A DNA stretch of 64,000 nt from an uncultured Lachnospiraceae bacterium (GCA_910579735.1 CAJTUZ010000003.1:62001-126000); one strand, 5' to 3'; numbered from the stretch's first letter, positions 18,847-27,191 are shown. Numbers and translations: made by a program. The notes: generated from the sequence alone by a model not told the origin.

Positions 18847-19743
18847 TTACACTCTAAGATGTTTTCTCACCGTGCTGATACTTCCCAGAAAACCGATCCC
18901 CACGCCGATCCCCAGAGAGACGGGAAGCAGCACGCTGAAAATCTCCTCTACAGAAAGGAAGCTGAGCAGTCTGGTAAGCATGGAAAACCGCTCCAGAATA
19001 TACTCCATGACCACATTATATAAAACATAAATGATACCGAGCGGAATCGCTGCTCCGATCAGTCCGATCAGCATGCCTTCTATCACGAAAGGCGATCTGA
19101 CGAAGAAATCCGTCGCTCCGATATATTTCATGATATTGATCTCTTCTTTTCTGACGGAAATACCGATCATGATCGTATTGCTGATCAGGAAGATCGACAC
19201 TGCAAGCAAAATGGCAATGATACCGACAGACACATAAGCTACCAGGGCATTGACTCCGGTCAGCGTCGTCGCCGTTATCTCGGAACGGTTTACCCGCCTG
19301 ACGCCGGGAATGGATTCCAGATAAGTGACAAGTGCAGACTGCATGGAAACATCGCTTAAATAAATCTGATAGTTGGCGGAATTCGCTAACGGATTCTCCG
19401 TAAATCCATCCGCGTACTCGCCCAGATAATCCTGCTTAAAGCTCTGCCATGCTTCATCCGCCGATACGAAATGCACATTCGAGACTTCCGTTCGTCTGGC
19501 GATCATCTCCCCGATTTCCTGTATTCTTGTATCCTCCAGTCCCGCATCAAAAAAGACGGTAACGGAAACACCCTGTTCCGCATTTTTTACTATGTGCTGG
19601 AAATTAACAACAATCGCATAAAAAAGACCGAACAAAAACAAACATGCGCCGATCGTTGCGATCGAAGCAAGCGTAAACCATTTATTCCGGAAGATATTCC
19701 GAAAACCCTGACGAAGCGTATAGAACAACGTATTAATCCTCAT
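18847..19743 (-). CDS. ftsX: Cell-division permease-like protein FtsX
   Basis: 298 residues. One TM helix near the N-terminus (about 22-45), an extracellular domain of about 110 residues, then three TM helices (about 165-190, 220-245, 265-290), the standard FtsX topology. FtsX does not transport; it passes the ATPase state of FtsE to an extracellular wall hydrolase. Recognisable parts are RNIFRNKWFTLASIATIGACLF (quoted in part) and the conserved region EEINIMKYIGATDFFVRSPF, both typical of the family. Its start overlaps the end of ftsE by 11 bp, and the likely extracellular partner (M23 peptidase) is the next gene. Confidence 0.96.
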   Translation of the reverse strand: MRINTLFYTLRQGFRNIFRNKWFTLASIATIGACLFLFGLFYAIVVNFQHIVKNAEQGVSVTVFFDAGLEDTRIQEIGEMIARRTEVSNVHFVSADEAWQSFKQDYLGEYADGFTENPLANSANYQIYLSDVSMQSALVTYLESIPGVRRVNRSEITATTLTGVNALVAYVSVGIIAILLAVSIFLISNTIMIGISVRKEEINIMKYIGATDFFVRSPFVIEGMLIGLIGAAIPLGIIYVLYNVVMEYILERFSMLTRLLSFLSVEEIFSVLLPVSLGIGVGIGFLGSISTVRKHLRV

Positions 19744-20521
19744 CGATATATCCTCCCTTTTCCTCGTCGCTTACAATAACGCCCTTTTTCAGGGTAACGA
19801 CCCTCTTTTGCATCGCATTGACAATTTCCCTGTTATGCGTCACGACAAGGACCGTTGTTCCGTTCTCGTTAATCTGCTCTAACAGCTTCATAATTTCCCA
19901 CGAATTCTTCGGATCCAGATTACCTGTCGGCTCATCTGCCAGAAGAACAGTCGGTTCATTGACAAGCGCTCTTGCCAGTGCCACCCTTTGCTGTTCACCG
20001 CCGGAAAGCTGTTTGGGTTTTGCTTTATACTTGCCCGCAAGTCCCACAATAGCCAGAATGCTGGGCACGTTTTTCTTGATCTCTTTGTTGGATTTTTGTA
20101 TGATCCTCTGCGCAAACGCCACATTTTCATATACGTTCCTGTCTTTTAAAAGACGGAAATCCTGAAACACGATACCGATATTACGCCGGAATTTCGGTAT
20201 TTTCCGATGTTTGATCTTAGACAGATCATATCCCATGACATTGATGTAGCCGCTTGTAATCGTCAGCTCCCGCAGCAGCAGCTTGATCAATGTAGATTTA
20301 CCGGATCCGCTGTCTCCGACAATAAATACAAACTCGCCTTTGTTAATACGAAGATTGACGTCCTTAAGCGCCGGCGCTCCCGTTGAATAAGCCTTACTGA
20401 CGTCCGTCAGCGTAATGATCTCATTGCTCTCCGACGCCGTCCTTCTCCGTCTTCCCTTCCCCGATGCACTCGTTCTTTCGCCTCTGCGATTACCTCTTTT
20501 TTCTCCCACTTTAATAACCAT
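19733..20521 (-). CDS. ftsE: Cell-division ATP-binding protein FtsE
   Basis: 262 residues, an ABC ATPase that drives FtsX at the septum. Walker A (GDSGSGKSTLIK, about residues 69-80), signature (LSGGEQQRVALARAL), Walker B (VLLADEPTGNLDP) and switch His (VVTHNREIV) are present. About 35 residues precede the usual start of the family (ITLTDVSKAY); this extension is strongly basic (GKGRRRR). No later Met offers a shorter start, so the extension is probably real. GAGAAAGG lies almost directly before the ATG; the same 19-base sequence around the start recurs at uppP (see findings). Confidence 0.95.
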   Translation of the reverse strand: MVIKVGEKRGNRRGERTSASGKGRRRRTASESNEIITLTDVSKAYSTGAPALKDVNLRINKGEFVFIVGDSGSGKSTLIKLLLRELTITSGYINVMGYDLSKIKHRKIPKFRRNIGIVFQDFRLLKDRNVYENVAFAQRIIQKSNKEIKKNVPSILAIVGLAGKYKAKPKQLSGGEQQRVALARALVNEPTVLLADEPTGNLDPKNSWEIMKLLEQINENGTTVLVVTHNREIVNAMQKRVVTLKKGVIVSDEEKGGYIDED

Positions 20522-20565
20522 GCCTTTCTCTCAGCGTGTAATATTTCTAAAATGTACAGAATATT

Positions 20566-21654
20566 CTAGTACTCAAAATTCTCCATATATTTCATATATT
20601 TAACGACCATAAGCGCGATCTTGAACGTGATTGCATCCTCAAACACTCTAAGATCCAGTCCTGTGCTTTTCTGCAGCTTGTCCAGACGGTATACAAGCGT
20701 GTTTCTATGGATAAAGAGCTGCCTGGATGTTTCCGATACGTTCAAGCTGTTTTCAAAAAACTTATTGATCGTCGTAAGCGTCTCCTCGTCGAAATCGTCA
20801 GGACTTTTTCCGTCAAAGATTTCCTTGATGAACATCTTGCAGAGCGGGATCGGCAGCTGGTAGATCAGACGTCCGATGCCAAGCTCGCTGTATGCAATCA
20901 CATTCCGTTCTCCGAAAAAGATCTTCCCGACATCGAGCGCCATCTTGGCTTCCTTATAAGAGCGGCTCACCTCTTTGATCTCATTCACGATCGTACCGTA
21001 GGCGATCCTTACATTTTTCATATGTTCTTTCTCAAGGAAGGCTGCAATATTCGCCGCCGTCTTCTCGATCTCTTTGCTGCTGTCTCCTTCTGACAGATCT
21101 TTGACGATGATAATATTGTTTTCGTCTACCGCCGTAATAAAATCTTTACTGTTGCTGCTAAAGTATGTCCGCATAACTTCCAGGACATTGCTTTCCTTCG
21201 TATTCTCCGTCTCAATAATAAGCGCTACCCTCTTATCGTCCGTCTGAATATGTAACTTCTTCGCACGGCTGTATATATCTACCAAAAGCAGATTGTCAAG
21301 CAACAGATTCTTGATAAAATTATCTTTGTCGAACCTCTCTTTGTAAGCGATAAGCAGATTTTGGATCTGGAACGCCGACATTTTGCCAATCATATAGACA
21401 TCATCACCGACACCGCCCGCGATCAGAATATATTCCAGCTGCTGTTCGTCAAATATCTTAAAAAACTGATATCCCTGTATCTCCTGAGAATCCGCCGGAG
21501 ATTTGGCAAACTCCGCCGCAGGCTTCCCGCATTTCTCCAATTCCTCAGCCGTCATGGCTACTGCTTTGCCATCAATGTCCATTACACACAATTCAACTCG
21601 TGTAATTGACTTCAATCCGTCTATCGTGTTCTGTAGAATCTGATTTGAAATCAT
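20566..21654 (-). CDS. CdaR/PucR-type transcriptional regulator
   Basis: 362 residues. The N-terminal 130 residues resemble a sugar-diacid-recognition-type sensor domain (ISNQILQNTIDGLKSITRV), the middle resembles the GGDEF-like region of CdaR/PucR proteins (VRIAYGTIVNEIKEVSRSY), and the C-terminus is a PucR-type helix-turn-helix (NVSETSRQLFIHRNTLVYRL). Members activate genes for sugar diacid, purine or amino-acid use; the ligand cannot be named. The ATG at 21654 follows a GGAGGGTGGG tract; an in-frame TTG at 21672 lies within that tract and is rejected. It precedes ftsE by 44 bp in the same direction, so read-through into ftsEX is possible. Confidence 0.85.
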   Translation of the reverse strand: MISNQILQNTIDGLKSITRVELCVMDIDGKAVAMTAEELEKCGKPAAEFAKSPADSQEIQGYQFFKIFDEQQLEYILIAGGVGDDVYMIGKMSAFQIQNLLIAYKERFDKDNFIKNLLLDNLLLVDIYSRAKKLHIQTDDKRVALIIETENTKESNVLEVMRTYFSSNSKDFITAVDENNIIIVKDLSEGDSSKEIEKTAANIAAFLEKEHMKNVRIAYGTIVNEIKEVSRSYKEAKMALDVGKIFFGERNVIAYSELGIGRLIYQLPIPLCKMFIKEIFDGKSPDDFDEETLTTINKFFENSLNVSETSRQLFIHRNTLVYRLDKLQKSTGLDLRVFEDAITFKIALMVVKYMKYMENFEY

Positions 21655-21881
21655 AAAATACCCACCCTCCAATATACATTCGCTACCCTTACCGACAATT
21701 CTACATAAAATAATTTAGCAAATTGTACAACATAGCAACAACGATTTTCTGCAAAAATCCGCATCTGTTTTTTATTTTAATCTATTTTAACAAAAAAATC
21801 TACCTTAATTCCTGACTTTTTTGTGTAATTTTTAAATATTTTGTCAAATTATTCCATAAAAAGGTGTTAGACAAACTACAC

Positions 21882-21915
21882 AAAAAAAGCAGAGAACAAA
21901 TATCTCTACTTTTTA
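21882..21915 (-). terminator. Intrinsic terminator of the TagA-like gene
   Basis: On the minus strand a stem (AAAAAG/CTTTTT plus AGAGA/TCTCT with one mismatch) and T-run overlap the stop codon at 21906. It separates this gene from the PucR-type regulator downstream. Confidence 0.65.
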
Positions 21916-22568
21916 TACTTACTGACCTGTCTGTCAAACAGAAGATTCAGGAGCCGTTTCCCCATTTTGGAAATCGACATCTCTTTTCCCTCAACACAGT
22001 CGAAGCTTTCCGGCAGTCCCATCCAGATTATCGTATTGATATACGGCCGGCACTTTTCCAGCCACTGCCGCTGCATGGAAAAAGGCATTCTTGTAATGAT
22101 AACGGTCGGCGCTATCATATTGATCTCATTGACCACCTTCTCCTGATCCGCCTCCATATCGATCGCCATCGTACCGGCTATGGTGACGCTGTTCTGCAAT
22201 TCCAAAAGCTCGTATTTTAATGCCTCCGCATGTTCTTCCGTATCGGAAATGGTCAGAATGGACCTGTGTACATTGGCAATGCCTTTTAAAAATATCTTCA
22301 AGTATTCTCTTTCCTGTACCTCACGGTATCTGCGCCTGGAATTGATCTCTGCTGCCTTCAGGATCTCCGTATCACTCCACAGCGTGAGATCCGCAGATTC
22401 TATCCAGGCCTTTTCCGGTTCATCCTTGACCGCTTCCAGAAGCACTGATGTAGTCAGATATAAAATAATATGAACCGCTCCCTCATTCAGAAAACGGTAT
22501 GTCAGAAACAGCGCTTCTCTCGCATCACGCTCATACAGCTCAATCCCTAAAATATTAACGTTTTTCAT
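21906..22568 (-). CDS. Divergent WecG/TagA/CpsF-like protein, probably not a typical glycosyltransferase
   Basis: 220 residues, soluble. The layout follows the WecG/TagA/CpsF fold: VNILGIELYERDAREAL at the N-terminus, VLLEAVKDEPE, then SADLTLWSDTEIL where the family has an ADL-x-PDG motif, and a C-terminal part VNEINMIAPTVIITRMPF...QRQWLEKCRPYINTIIWMGL that matches the family segment on Q-W and the G-x-G/F loop. The family moves ManNAc or similar sugars onto lipid-linked GlcNAc. Here the region after the active site (normally GSDL) is replaced by a charged helix, so catalysis is doubtful. It stands alone, divergent from yjfB. Similarity is by eye. Confidence 0.55.
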   Translation of the reverse strand: MKNVNILGIELYERDAREALFLTYRFLNEGAVHIILYLTTSVLLEAVKDEPEKAWIESADLTLWSDTEILKAAEINSRRRYREVQEREYLKIFLKGIANVHRSILTISDTEEHAEALKYELLELQNSVTIAGTMAIDMEADQEKVVNEINMIAPTVIITRMPFSMQRQWLEKCRPYINTIIWMGLPESFDCVEGKEMSISKMGKRLLNLLFDRQVSKYKK

Positions 22569-22594
22569 ATGGCTTTCCCATAACTAATATGATA

Positions 22595-22608
22595 TACTGT
22601 GTACAGTA
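22595..22608. promoter_or_regulatory. Short palindrome in the divergent tagA-like/yjfB gap
   Basis: ACTGT-GT-ACAGT lies midway between the two starts (22568 and 22639). TATACT (22593-22598) overlaps its left arm and could be a -10 for yjfB, but no clear -35 or SigD promoter was found. Confidence 0.3.
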
Positions 22609-22638
22609 ACTGGTAAATCAGAAAGGGTGGTGTAAAGT

Positions 22639-22830
22639 ATGGACATCGCAGAATTATCTATGGCAATGTCGGCATCTCAGGTAAATACAGCTTTCGGTGT
22701 AGCAATGCTTGCCAAATCTCTGGACGCCGCTACGGACACCGGTGCGCAGATTACCAATATGATGGATGCTGCCGCTATGGAACTCTCCGTCAATCCGAAT
22801 ATCGGAGCCAATCTTGATATGTACGTTTAA
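22639..22830 (+). CDS. yjfB: YjfB-family putative motility protein
   Basis: 63 residues, small and helical (MDIAELSMAMSASQVN, AMLAKSLDAATDTGAQI). It fits the YjfB_motility family, found mainly in flagellated Firmicutes; in Bacillus the gene belongs to the motility (SigD) set. The biochemical role is unknown. The ATG follows AAAGGGTGG by about 7 bases. It is monocistronic, with a hairpin terminator just downstream. Its presence agrees with the rod genes at the left end of the window. Confidence 0.8.
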   Translation: MDIAELSMAMSASQVNTAFGVAMLAKSLDAATDTGAQITNMMDAAAMELSVNPNIGANLDMYV

Positions 22831-22841
22831 TCACCATGATT

Positions 22842-22874
22842 CAAAATGCCGCTGTTTAAAACAGTGGCATTTTG
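22842..22874. terminator. Hairpin terminator between convergent yjfB and CPBP genes
   Basis: A long stem, CAAAATGCC with GGCATTTTG, extended by CTGTTT/AAACAG across one mismatch. The T-tracts within the arms allow function in either direction, for yjfB (+) and for the CPBP gene (-, stop at 22930). Confidence 0.7.
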
Positions 22875-22929
22875 CGTTTCGCCGCTTCTGACATTTCCGA
22901 TGCCTTCACGCTCCGAACAAAAATCCCCG

Positions 22930-23850
22930 CTACAGGAACCATTCCAGACTCATAAAGGCAAGACATAATACAATGGCAATAATAAGCGAAACCGTAATCA
23001 GTTTTTCTTTCTTTTCTTTACGGCAGGTCCATATACTTCTAAAATGCTCCTCCCGGTTTTCATTTTTCGCAAGCCAGACTAAAACGCACATCGCGATCGA
23101 TGTTGAAATAACGGCTGCGATCAGATAAGGCCCGATGATCATAAGCAGATCATCCGTCGTCAGTACCGCCTCAGCAGACACTTCCGGCCGCAGATAAACC
23201 ATAAATACGGTCGGCGCATTAAACAGCATATGCGCGATCACGGAAGACCACAGGCTTCCCGTCGCCTCTACTACCAGCGCAAACATAATTCCTATCGCGA
23301 CCGCATAAGCCGCCTGATTGAAATTCATGTGCATCAGCCCGAATAACAGCGCAGAGCAGATGACCGCTTTAAATACCGATACAGAGTTTCTATATCCGCC
23401 GAATACAATACCGCGGAACACAAGTTCTTCGCAGAACGGTCCGAACATGGCTATCATAAAAAGCATCACCGGAAACGGCATCAGCATGATCGTATCGCTG
23501 ATTGCGTCTACCGTGTTCTCCACAAACAGCATGGAGATCGCATTGATCGCCGACGACAGCGGCATGATCAGGATCGTATACAGGATGACCATAAAAAACG
23601 ATGAGATCTTGATCTTATGAAATCCCAACTGATCGCTGATCCTGATCTTTACCGGCATTTTACGCCGCGACAGCATCAGGGCGGCGAACGCGGGTACAAG
23701 CAGCATCAGCTGGCTGATGGCCAGATTCGGTACAATCCCGATATCCGCCCATATGTCAAATCCCAATGCCAGCACAAGTATCCCCACCTGAAATGCCAGA
23801 TTGATCAATATGATACTTAAAAAAAGCCTGTTTACTCTTTTGCTGTTCAT
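22930..23850 (-). CDS. CPBP-family intramembrane metalloprotease
   Basis: 306 residues with about eight TM segments. The family motifs are intact: EELVFRG (glutamate pair, about residue 140), FGLMHMNF (His) and VIAHMLFN (His). These form the active site of CAAX-prenyl-endopeptidase/bacteriocin-processing proteins inside the membrane. Roles in Firmicutes include bacteriocin self-immunity and peptide maturation, but no peptide gene is nearby. It follows a small HPr-like gene by only 7 bp and is probably co-transcribed with it. Confidence 0.9.
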   Translation of the reverse strand: MNSKRVNRLFLSIILINLAFQVGILVLALGFDIWADIGIVPNLAISQLMLLVPAFAALMLSRRKMPVKIRISDQLGFHKIKISSFFMVILYTILIMPLSSAINAISMLFVENTVDAISDTIMLMPFPVMLFMIAMFGPFCEELVFRGIVFGGYRNSVSVFKAVICSALLFGLMHMNFNQAAYAVAIGIMFALVVEATGSLWSSVIAHMLFNAPTVFMVYLRPEVSAEAVLTTDDLLMIIGPYLIAAVISTSIAMCVLVWLAKNENREEHFRSIWTCRKEKKEKLITVSLIIAIVLCLAFMSLEWFL

Positions 23851-23857
23851 CCGTAGT

Positions 23858-24091
23858 TTAACCTTCCATCATGAATTCTACTAATTTAAATGCGTCCTCC
23901 GATTCATATGCGATAATTTCCAGTTCATCAATGGTGCCATCGGAAAAAAGATTCGCAAGCGACACATACTGGGAAAGTTTGGATTTCAGATTCAGTCTGT
24001 CTCCTTCTCCCGTTACCAGTTCCACTTTTCCTTTGCAGCTGTCAACTACTTTGAAAAACTTTTCAATGTTGGTAATGTTTTGAATTTTCAT
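23858..24091 (-). CDS. Small HPr-fold-like protein without the active-site His
   Basis: 77 residues. By eye the second half (LKSKLSQYVSLANLFSDGTIDELEIIAYESEDAFKLVEFM, quoted in part here as SLANLFSDGTIDELEIIAY) follows the HPr pattern: helix, a Leu-rich element and a final beta-helix end. The His-x-Arg-Pro motif of HPr, phosphorylated by enzyme I, is absent (NIEKFFKVVDSCKG in its place). It therefore cannot act as a PTS carrier; its function is unknown. A second protein of the same kind is at 39201. It lies 7 bp upstream of the CPBP protease gene. The ATG has GAGGAGGA upstream. Confidence 0.6.
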   Translation of the reverse strand: MKIQNITNIEKFFKVVDSCKGKVELVTGEGDRLNLKSKLSQYVSLANLFSDGTIDELEIIAYESEDAFKLVEFMMEG

Positions 24092-24238
24092 ATTCTCCTC
24101 CTCTACCGCCTGGCGGTATCTCCTTCCATTTTACGGAAGTTATTTGCAGAAAAATCCTGCATATGATAAATTATACTCTTTTATACAAAAGTTGCAAGTT
24201 TACAGATACTTTAACACAAAAAGTTCATAGATTCTCTT

Positions 24239-25072
24239 TCATTTTCTTCTGATGAATTTCTCGCCGATCATGATCTTATTCTCTTTTAAAAGATGTCCCA
24301 CAGCCCTTTTAAATTCATTTTTACTCATCTGCATCTCTCTTTTGATCACTTCCGGAGATGCCTTGTCGGAAAAAGGCAGGACGCCGTCATAGCTGTCAAT
24401 GATGCGCAGTATCTTCTCCGCATCCGCTCCGATCTGCAGATAGGCTTTCTCACGTATACTCAGATCCAGCCTGCCATCGTCTTTTACGCCGGTTACCCTT
24501 GCCGTTATGACATCTCCGATCTTCACGCTGCCATACAGCTCCTTTTTGGGGATCAGACCGGAATATACGTCATCCACCGCTACAAATGCGCCGAAATTGT
24601 CACTGATCTCGTATACGGTTCCTGTGACTTTATCATCCTTTTGATAAGTACTGTCCTGACGAAGATACGGATAGACATTCATTGTTGCACAGAGTCTTCC
24701 GCTTTTATCAATGTAAAGCGCCGCAAGACACTCTTCTCCTTCTTTCACCGGTTTCGTCTGCTCCTTAAAGGGAAGCAGCAGGTCTTTCTCCAGCCCCCAG
24801 TCCAAAAAAGCGCCGATCTTTCCCGTCTGTACAACACGCAGTCTTGCAAGGCCGCCGAGTACGATCGCCGGCCTTCTGGTCGTGGCGATCAGACGGTCTT
24901 TCGAATCACGGTAAATAAACACTTCCAGTTCATCTCCCGGTTTTGCACCCTGAGGCACTTGTTTCATCGGAAGCAGCACTTTGTCCGTTTCTTCTCCATC
25001 TGCAGCCAGATATACGCCGAAATCGACCTTTTTTACAATTTTTAATATTTGTACTTCACCTAATGCTATCAT
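24239..25072 (-). CDS. cvfB: CvfB-type S1-domain RNA-binding protein
   Basis: 277 residues made of S1-like beta-barrel units and a C-terminal winged helix. Visible repeats are GEVQILKIVKKVDFGVYLAA, RLRVVQTGKIGAFLDWGLEKDLLLPF (in part) and VTGTVYEISDNFGAFVAVDD, followed by a third unit (KIGDVITARVTGVKDDGRLDLSIR) and the winged helix (KNEFKRAVGHLLKENKI). CvfB (YitL) binds RNA and influences virulence-gene expression in Staphylococcus. The start codon overlaps the thioesterase stop by 4 bp (ATGA), so the two are translated together. Confidence 0.93.
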   Translation of the reverse strand: MIALGEVQILKIVKKVDFGVYLAADGEETDKVLLPMKQVPQGAKPGDELEVFIYRDSKDRLIATTRRPAIVLGGLARLRVVQTGKIGAFLDWGLEKDLLLPFKEQTKPVKEGEECLAALYIDKSGRLCATMNVYPYLRQDSTYQKDDKVTGTVYEISDNFGAFVAVDDVYSGLIPKKELYGSVKIGDVITARVTGVKDDGRLDLSIREKAYLQIGADAEKILRIIDSYDGVLPFSDKASPEVIKREMQMSKNEFKRAVGHLLKENKIMIGEKFIRRK

Positions 25073-25794
25073 TGTATTTTCTTCTCTCCTGTAAGTTCAA
25101 CAATACTATACGGTCTGCCGTCTTCCCCGCCGAGCGCCACCGTATAAAGTGTTTCCTCGTCATTCACTGCCACAAACGGTATGATCCGGTCACCCAATAC
25201 AGCCTGTTTCTTATATTCCGCACGCATCTGCCGTATGCTGAAATCCTTCGGTACGTAATCCATGGCGATCCGCACATGCTGTCCGTTATTAACATGCCCG
25301 TTTGTATCCAGATGATGCATTTTGACCTGCATTTCCTCCTGACTGTGCCCGGCGGATGGTGCCGCGATCTTTCTCGGCGCATAATCCATCGGCAGCCTTT
25401 CCGACAGCACATATCCTTCCAGCATATCGGCAGGCGGTTTGGCAGGCGTCATTTTTTCCGTATCCATCAGGCTCCATATGGAGTTGGCATAGGCAAGGCG
25501 TTCTCCTTCCGACGTCTCCATCCAGAAGTTTCTGCATCCGATAAATCCTCTGAATTCATACGGCGCCGTTCCGATGATAATATTTTCACATAAACGGGGA
25601 TAACGTTCGATCACGATCTGCCACGAAGACATCAGCCATACCATATGCCTTTCCTGCAGATATTCTATGCCCAGTCCGATATCTTCCGAATGAAAAGTAG
25701 AGCAGTCCTGAAAATAATCCACCAAAGACTCCAATGTCAGATTCCCATTCACACCGATCTCACTATAGCGCACTCTGCTCTTATAAGTATACAT
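25069..25794 (-). CDS. Acyl-[acyl-carrier-protein] thioesterase
   Basis: 241 residues with the double hot-dog fold of the FatA/FatB-like family. Motifs are MYTYKSRVRYSEIGVNGNLT at the start, WLMSSWQIVIERYP, and the second hot-dog with HHLDTNGHVNNGQHVRIAMD (catalytic Asn and His near residue 160). The enzyme releases fatty acids from ACP in the cytoplasm. It is translationally coupled to cvfB. The tRNA-Gln gene and its terminator lie upstream. Confidence 0.93.
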   Translation of the reverse strand: MYTYKSRVRYSEIGVNGNLTLESLVDYFQDCSTFHSEDIGLGIEYLQERHMVWLMSSWQIVIERYPRLCENIIIGTAPYEFRGFIGCRNFWMETSEGERLAYANSIWSLMDTEKMTPAKPPADMLEGYVLSERLPMDYAPRKIAAPSAGHSQEEMQVKMHHLDTNGHVNNGQHVRIAMDYVPKDFSIRQMRAEYKKQAVLGDRIIPFVAVNDEETLYTVALGGEDGRPYSIVELTGEKKIQ

Positions 25795-25866
25795 ATAAAT
25801 ATCCTCTTTTCTGTTCCGTCATCAACAATGGCTGCCGCAGATCCTGCAACTCCCCCATATGTTAAT

Positions 25867-25899
25867 AAAAGCCTCAGTGAATCACTTCACTAAGGCTTT
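25867..25899 (-). terminator. Terminator of tRNA-Gln
   Basis: Minus-strand hairpin AAAGCCT-x-AGTGAA with TTCACT-x-AGGCTTT and tail TTTTATT, 3 bp after the tRNA. Confidence 0.85.
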
Positions 25900-25902
25900 G
25901 TA

Positions 25903-25974
25903 CTGGGCTACAAGGATTCGAACCTTGAAATGACGGAGTCAGAGTCCGTTGCCTTACCGTTTGGCGATAGCCCA
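25903..25974 (-). tRNA. tRNA-Gln (anticodon CUG)
   Basis: 72 nt fold into a cloverleaf. Acceptor TGGGCTA pairs with TAGCCCA and the discriminator is G; CCA is not encoded. The anticodon arm is ACGGA-CTCTGAC-TCCGT, giving anticodon CUG, and the T arm is CAAGG-TTCGAAT-CCTTG. It has its own promoter and terminator. Confidence 0.93.
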
Positions 25975-25992
25975 TTAACATTACAACTTGGA

Positions 25993-26021
25993 ATTATACA
26001 GTATCTTTAACAGAAATGCAA
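25993..26021 (-). promoter_or_regulatory. Promoter of tRNA-Gln
   Basis: Minus strand: TTGCAT (26016-26021), 17-base spacer, TATAAT (25993-25998). The tRNA begins about 19 bases after the -10. Confidence 0.6.
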
Positions 26022-26057
26022 GTCCTATTTTTAAATTTTTTCAAAAAATTTTAATTT

Positions 26058-27089
26058 TTATACGGACTCCCTTTCTATCATCCTGCACGGGATATAAATG
26101 ACCTGTAAAGCCTCTTCTGTCCTTTCTCCCGCTTCCAACAGGCCGATAAGCGTCTCTGCCGACTGTCTGCCGATCTCGCGCAGTTGGATCTCATTGGTCG
26201 TCAGTCCGGGACGGGAATATTTGGACATCTCTCGGTTATCATATCCTACTACGGCAATATCCTTTCCTACCACGAGATTCTCTTCATATATCACATCATA
26301 GGCCCCGGCCGCCATCAGGTCATTCATGCAGAAAAGAGCGGTCACGCCATCCTGCAGCAGATATTTTGCGGCCCTGTATCCGGATTCCCGGAACCAGTCC
26401 CCATACTGCACCCACTGCGGATTATATAAAATATTTCCTTCATACAATGCCTTCTGGTATCCTTTGAGTCGGCTGCGCGTATGCAGATTGCCTTCGGCGC
26501 CGGCTATCAGGCCTATCTTGGTATGTCCCTTGGCAATGAGATATTTCGTCATGTCATAACCGCCCTTTTCATCGTCTATTATGATGGACGGATATTGCTT
26601 CTTTCCGGATAATCCGTATGCAAGTACGAGCGGTATCGGCAGCTCATCAGGAAAAACGTTGATGACCCTGCAGTGCCCCGCCACATAAAGCAGGCCATCC
26701 ACACGAATGGACAGCGCTTCCCGCAATACGGGTTCCAGTACATTTTTCAGTTTGGTTTCATCTTCAAACCAGGTATCGCTCCATTTATCATACAGCCGGA
26801 GATTCATTAAAATGCTCCTGTATTCATGGTCGTCGCAGTATGCCATGATCGATTCAACGATCGGGACAATACCGAACTGGTTTAGATCCTCCGTGATGAC
26901 GCCTATAATATGGCTGTTTTGTTTACGCATGCTCTGTGCAAAAAAATTCGGCTGATAGCCGAGTTCTTTTACCGCCGCCATGACTTTTTGTCTTGTCTTT
27001 TCGCTCGCATTGGCCTTACCGTTTAAAATATTGGAGACCGTGCTTGGCGATACATTGCATACTTTGGCAATTTCTTTTACCGTTATCAC
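26058..27089 (-). CDS. LacI-family transcriptional regulator
   Basis: 343 residues. A LacI helix-turn-helix (ITVKEIAKVCNVSPSTVSNI) and hinge helix (GYQPNFFAQSMR) precede a periplasmic-binding-protein-like effector domain (IGVITEDLNQFGIVPIVESI; DLMAAGAYDVIYEE). Such proteins usually repress sugar-use genes and respond to a sugar ligand. No sugar operon is adjacent, so the target is unknown. The start is a GTG, 8 bases after AAAAGGAG. A 10-bp perfect hairpin lies immediately before the ribosome-binding site. Confidence 0.93.
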   Translation of the reverse strand: MITVKEIAKVCNVSPSTVSNILNGKANASEKTRQKVMAAVKELGYQPNFFAQSMRKQNSHIIGVITEDLNQFGIVPIVESIMAYCDDHEYRSILMNLRLYDKWSDTWFEDETKLKNVLEPVLREALSIRVDGLLYVAGHCRVINVFPDELPIPLVLAYGLSGKKQYPSIIIDDEKGGYDMTKYLIAKGHTKIGLIAGAEGNLHTRSRLKGYQKALYEGNILYNPQWVQYGDWFRESGYRAAKYLLQDGVTALFCMNDLMAAGAYDVIYEENLVVGKDIAVVGYDNREMSKYSRPGLTTNEIQLREIGRQSAETLIGLLEAGERTEEALQVIYIPCRMIERESV

Positions 27090-27105
27090 GCTGTATACTC
27101 CTTTT

Positions 27106-27134
27106 GGCCTTCCGCATTTATAACGCGGAAGGCC
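27106..27134. other. 10-bp perfect hairpin next to the lacI-type ribosome-binding site
   Basis: GGCCTTCCGC (27106-27115) and GCGGAAGGCC (27125-27134) around a 9-base A/T-rich loop. On the minus strand it is followed by AAAAGGAG, the RBS of the LacI-type gene, not by a U-run, so it is not a standard terminator for the chemoreceptor gene. It could be a leader structure or an operator. Confidence 0.6.
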
Positions 27135-27191
27135 TCTTTGTGAGTATTATAGAATTTTTCTGTTTTACTGTCAATAAAACTATCCTGTACT

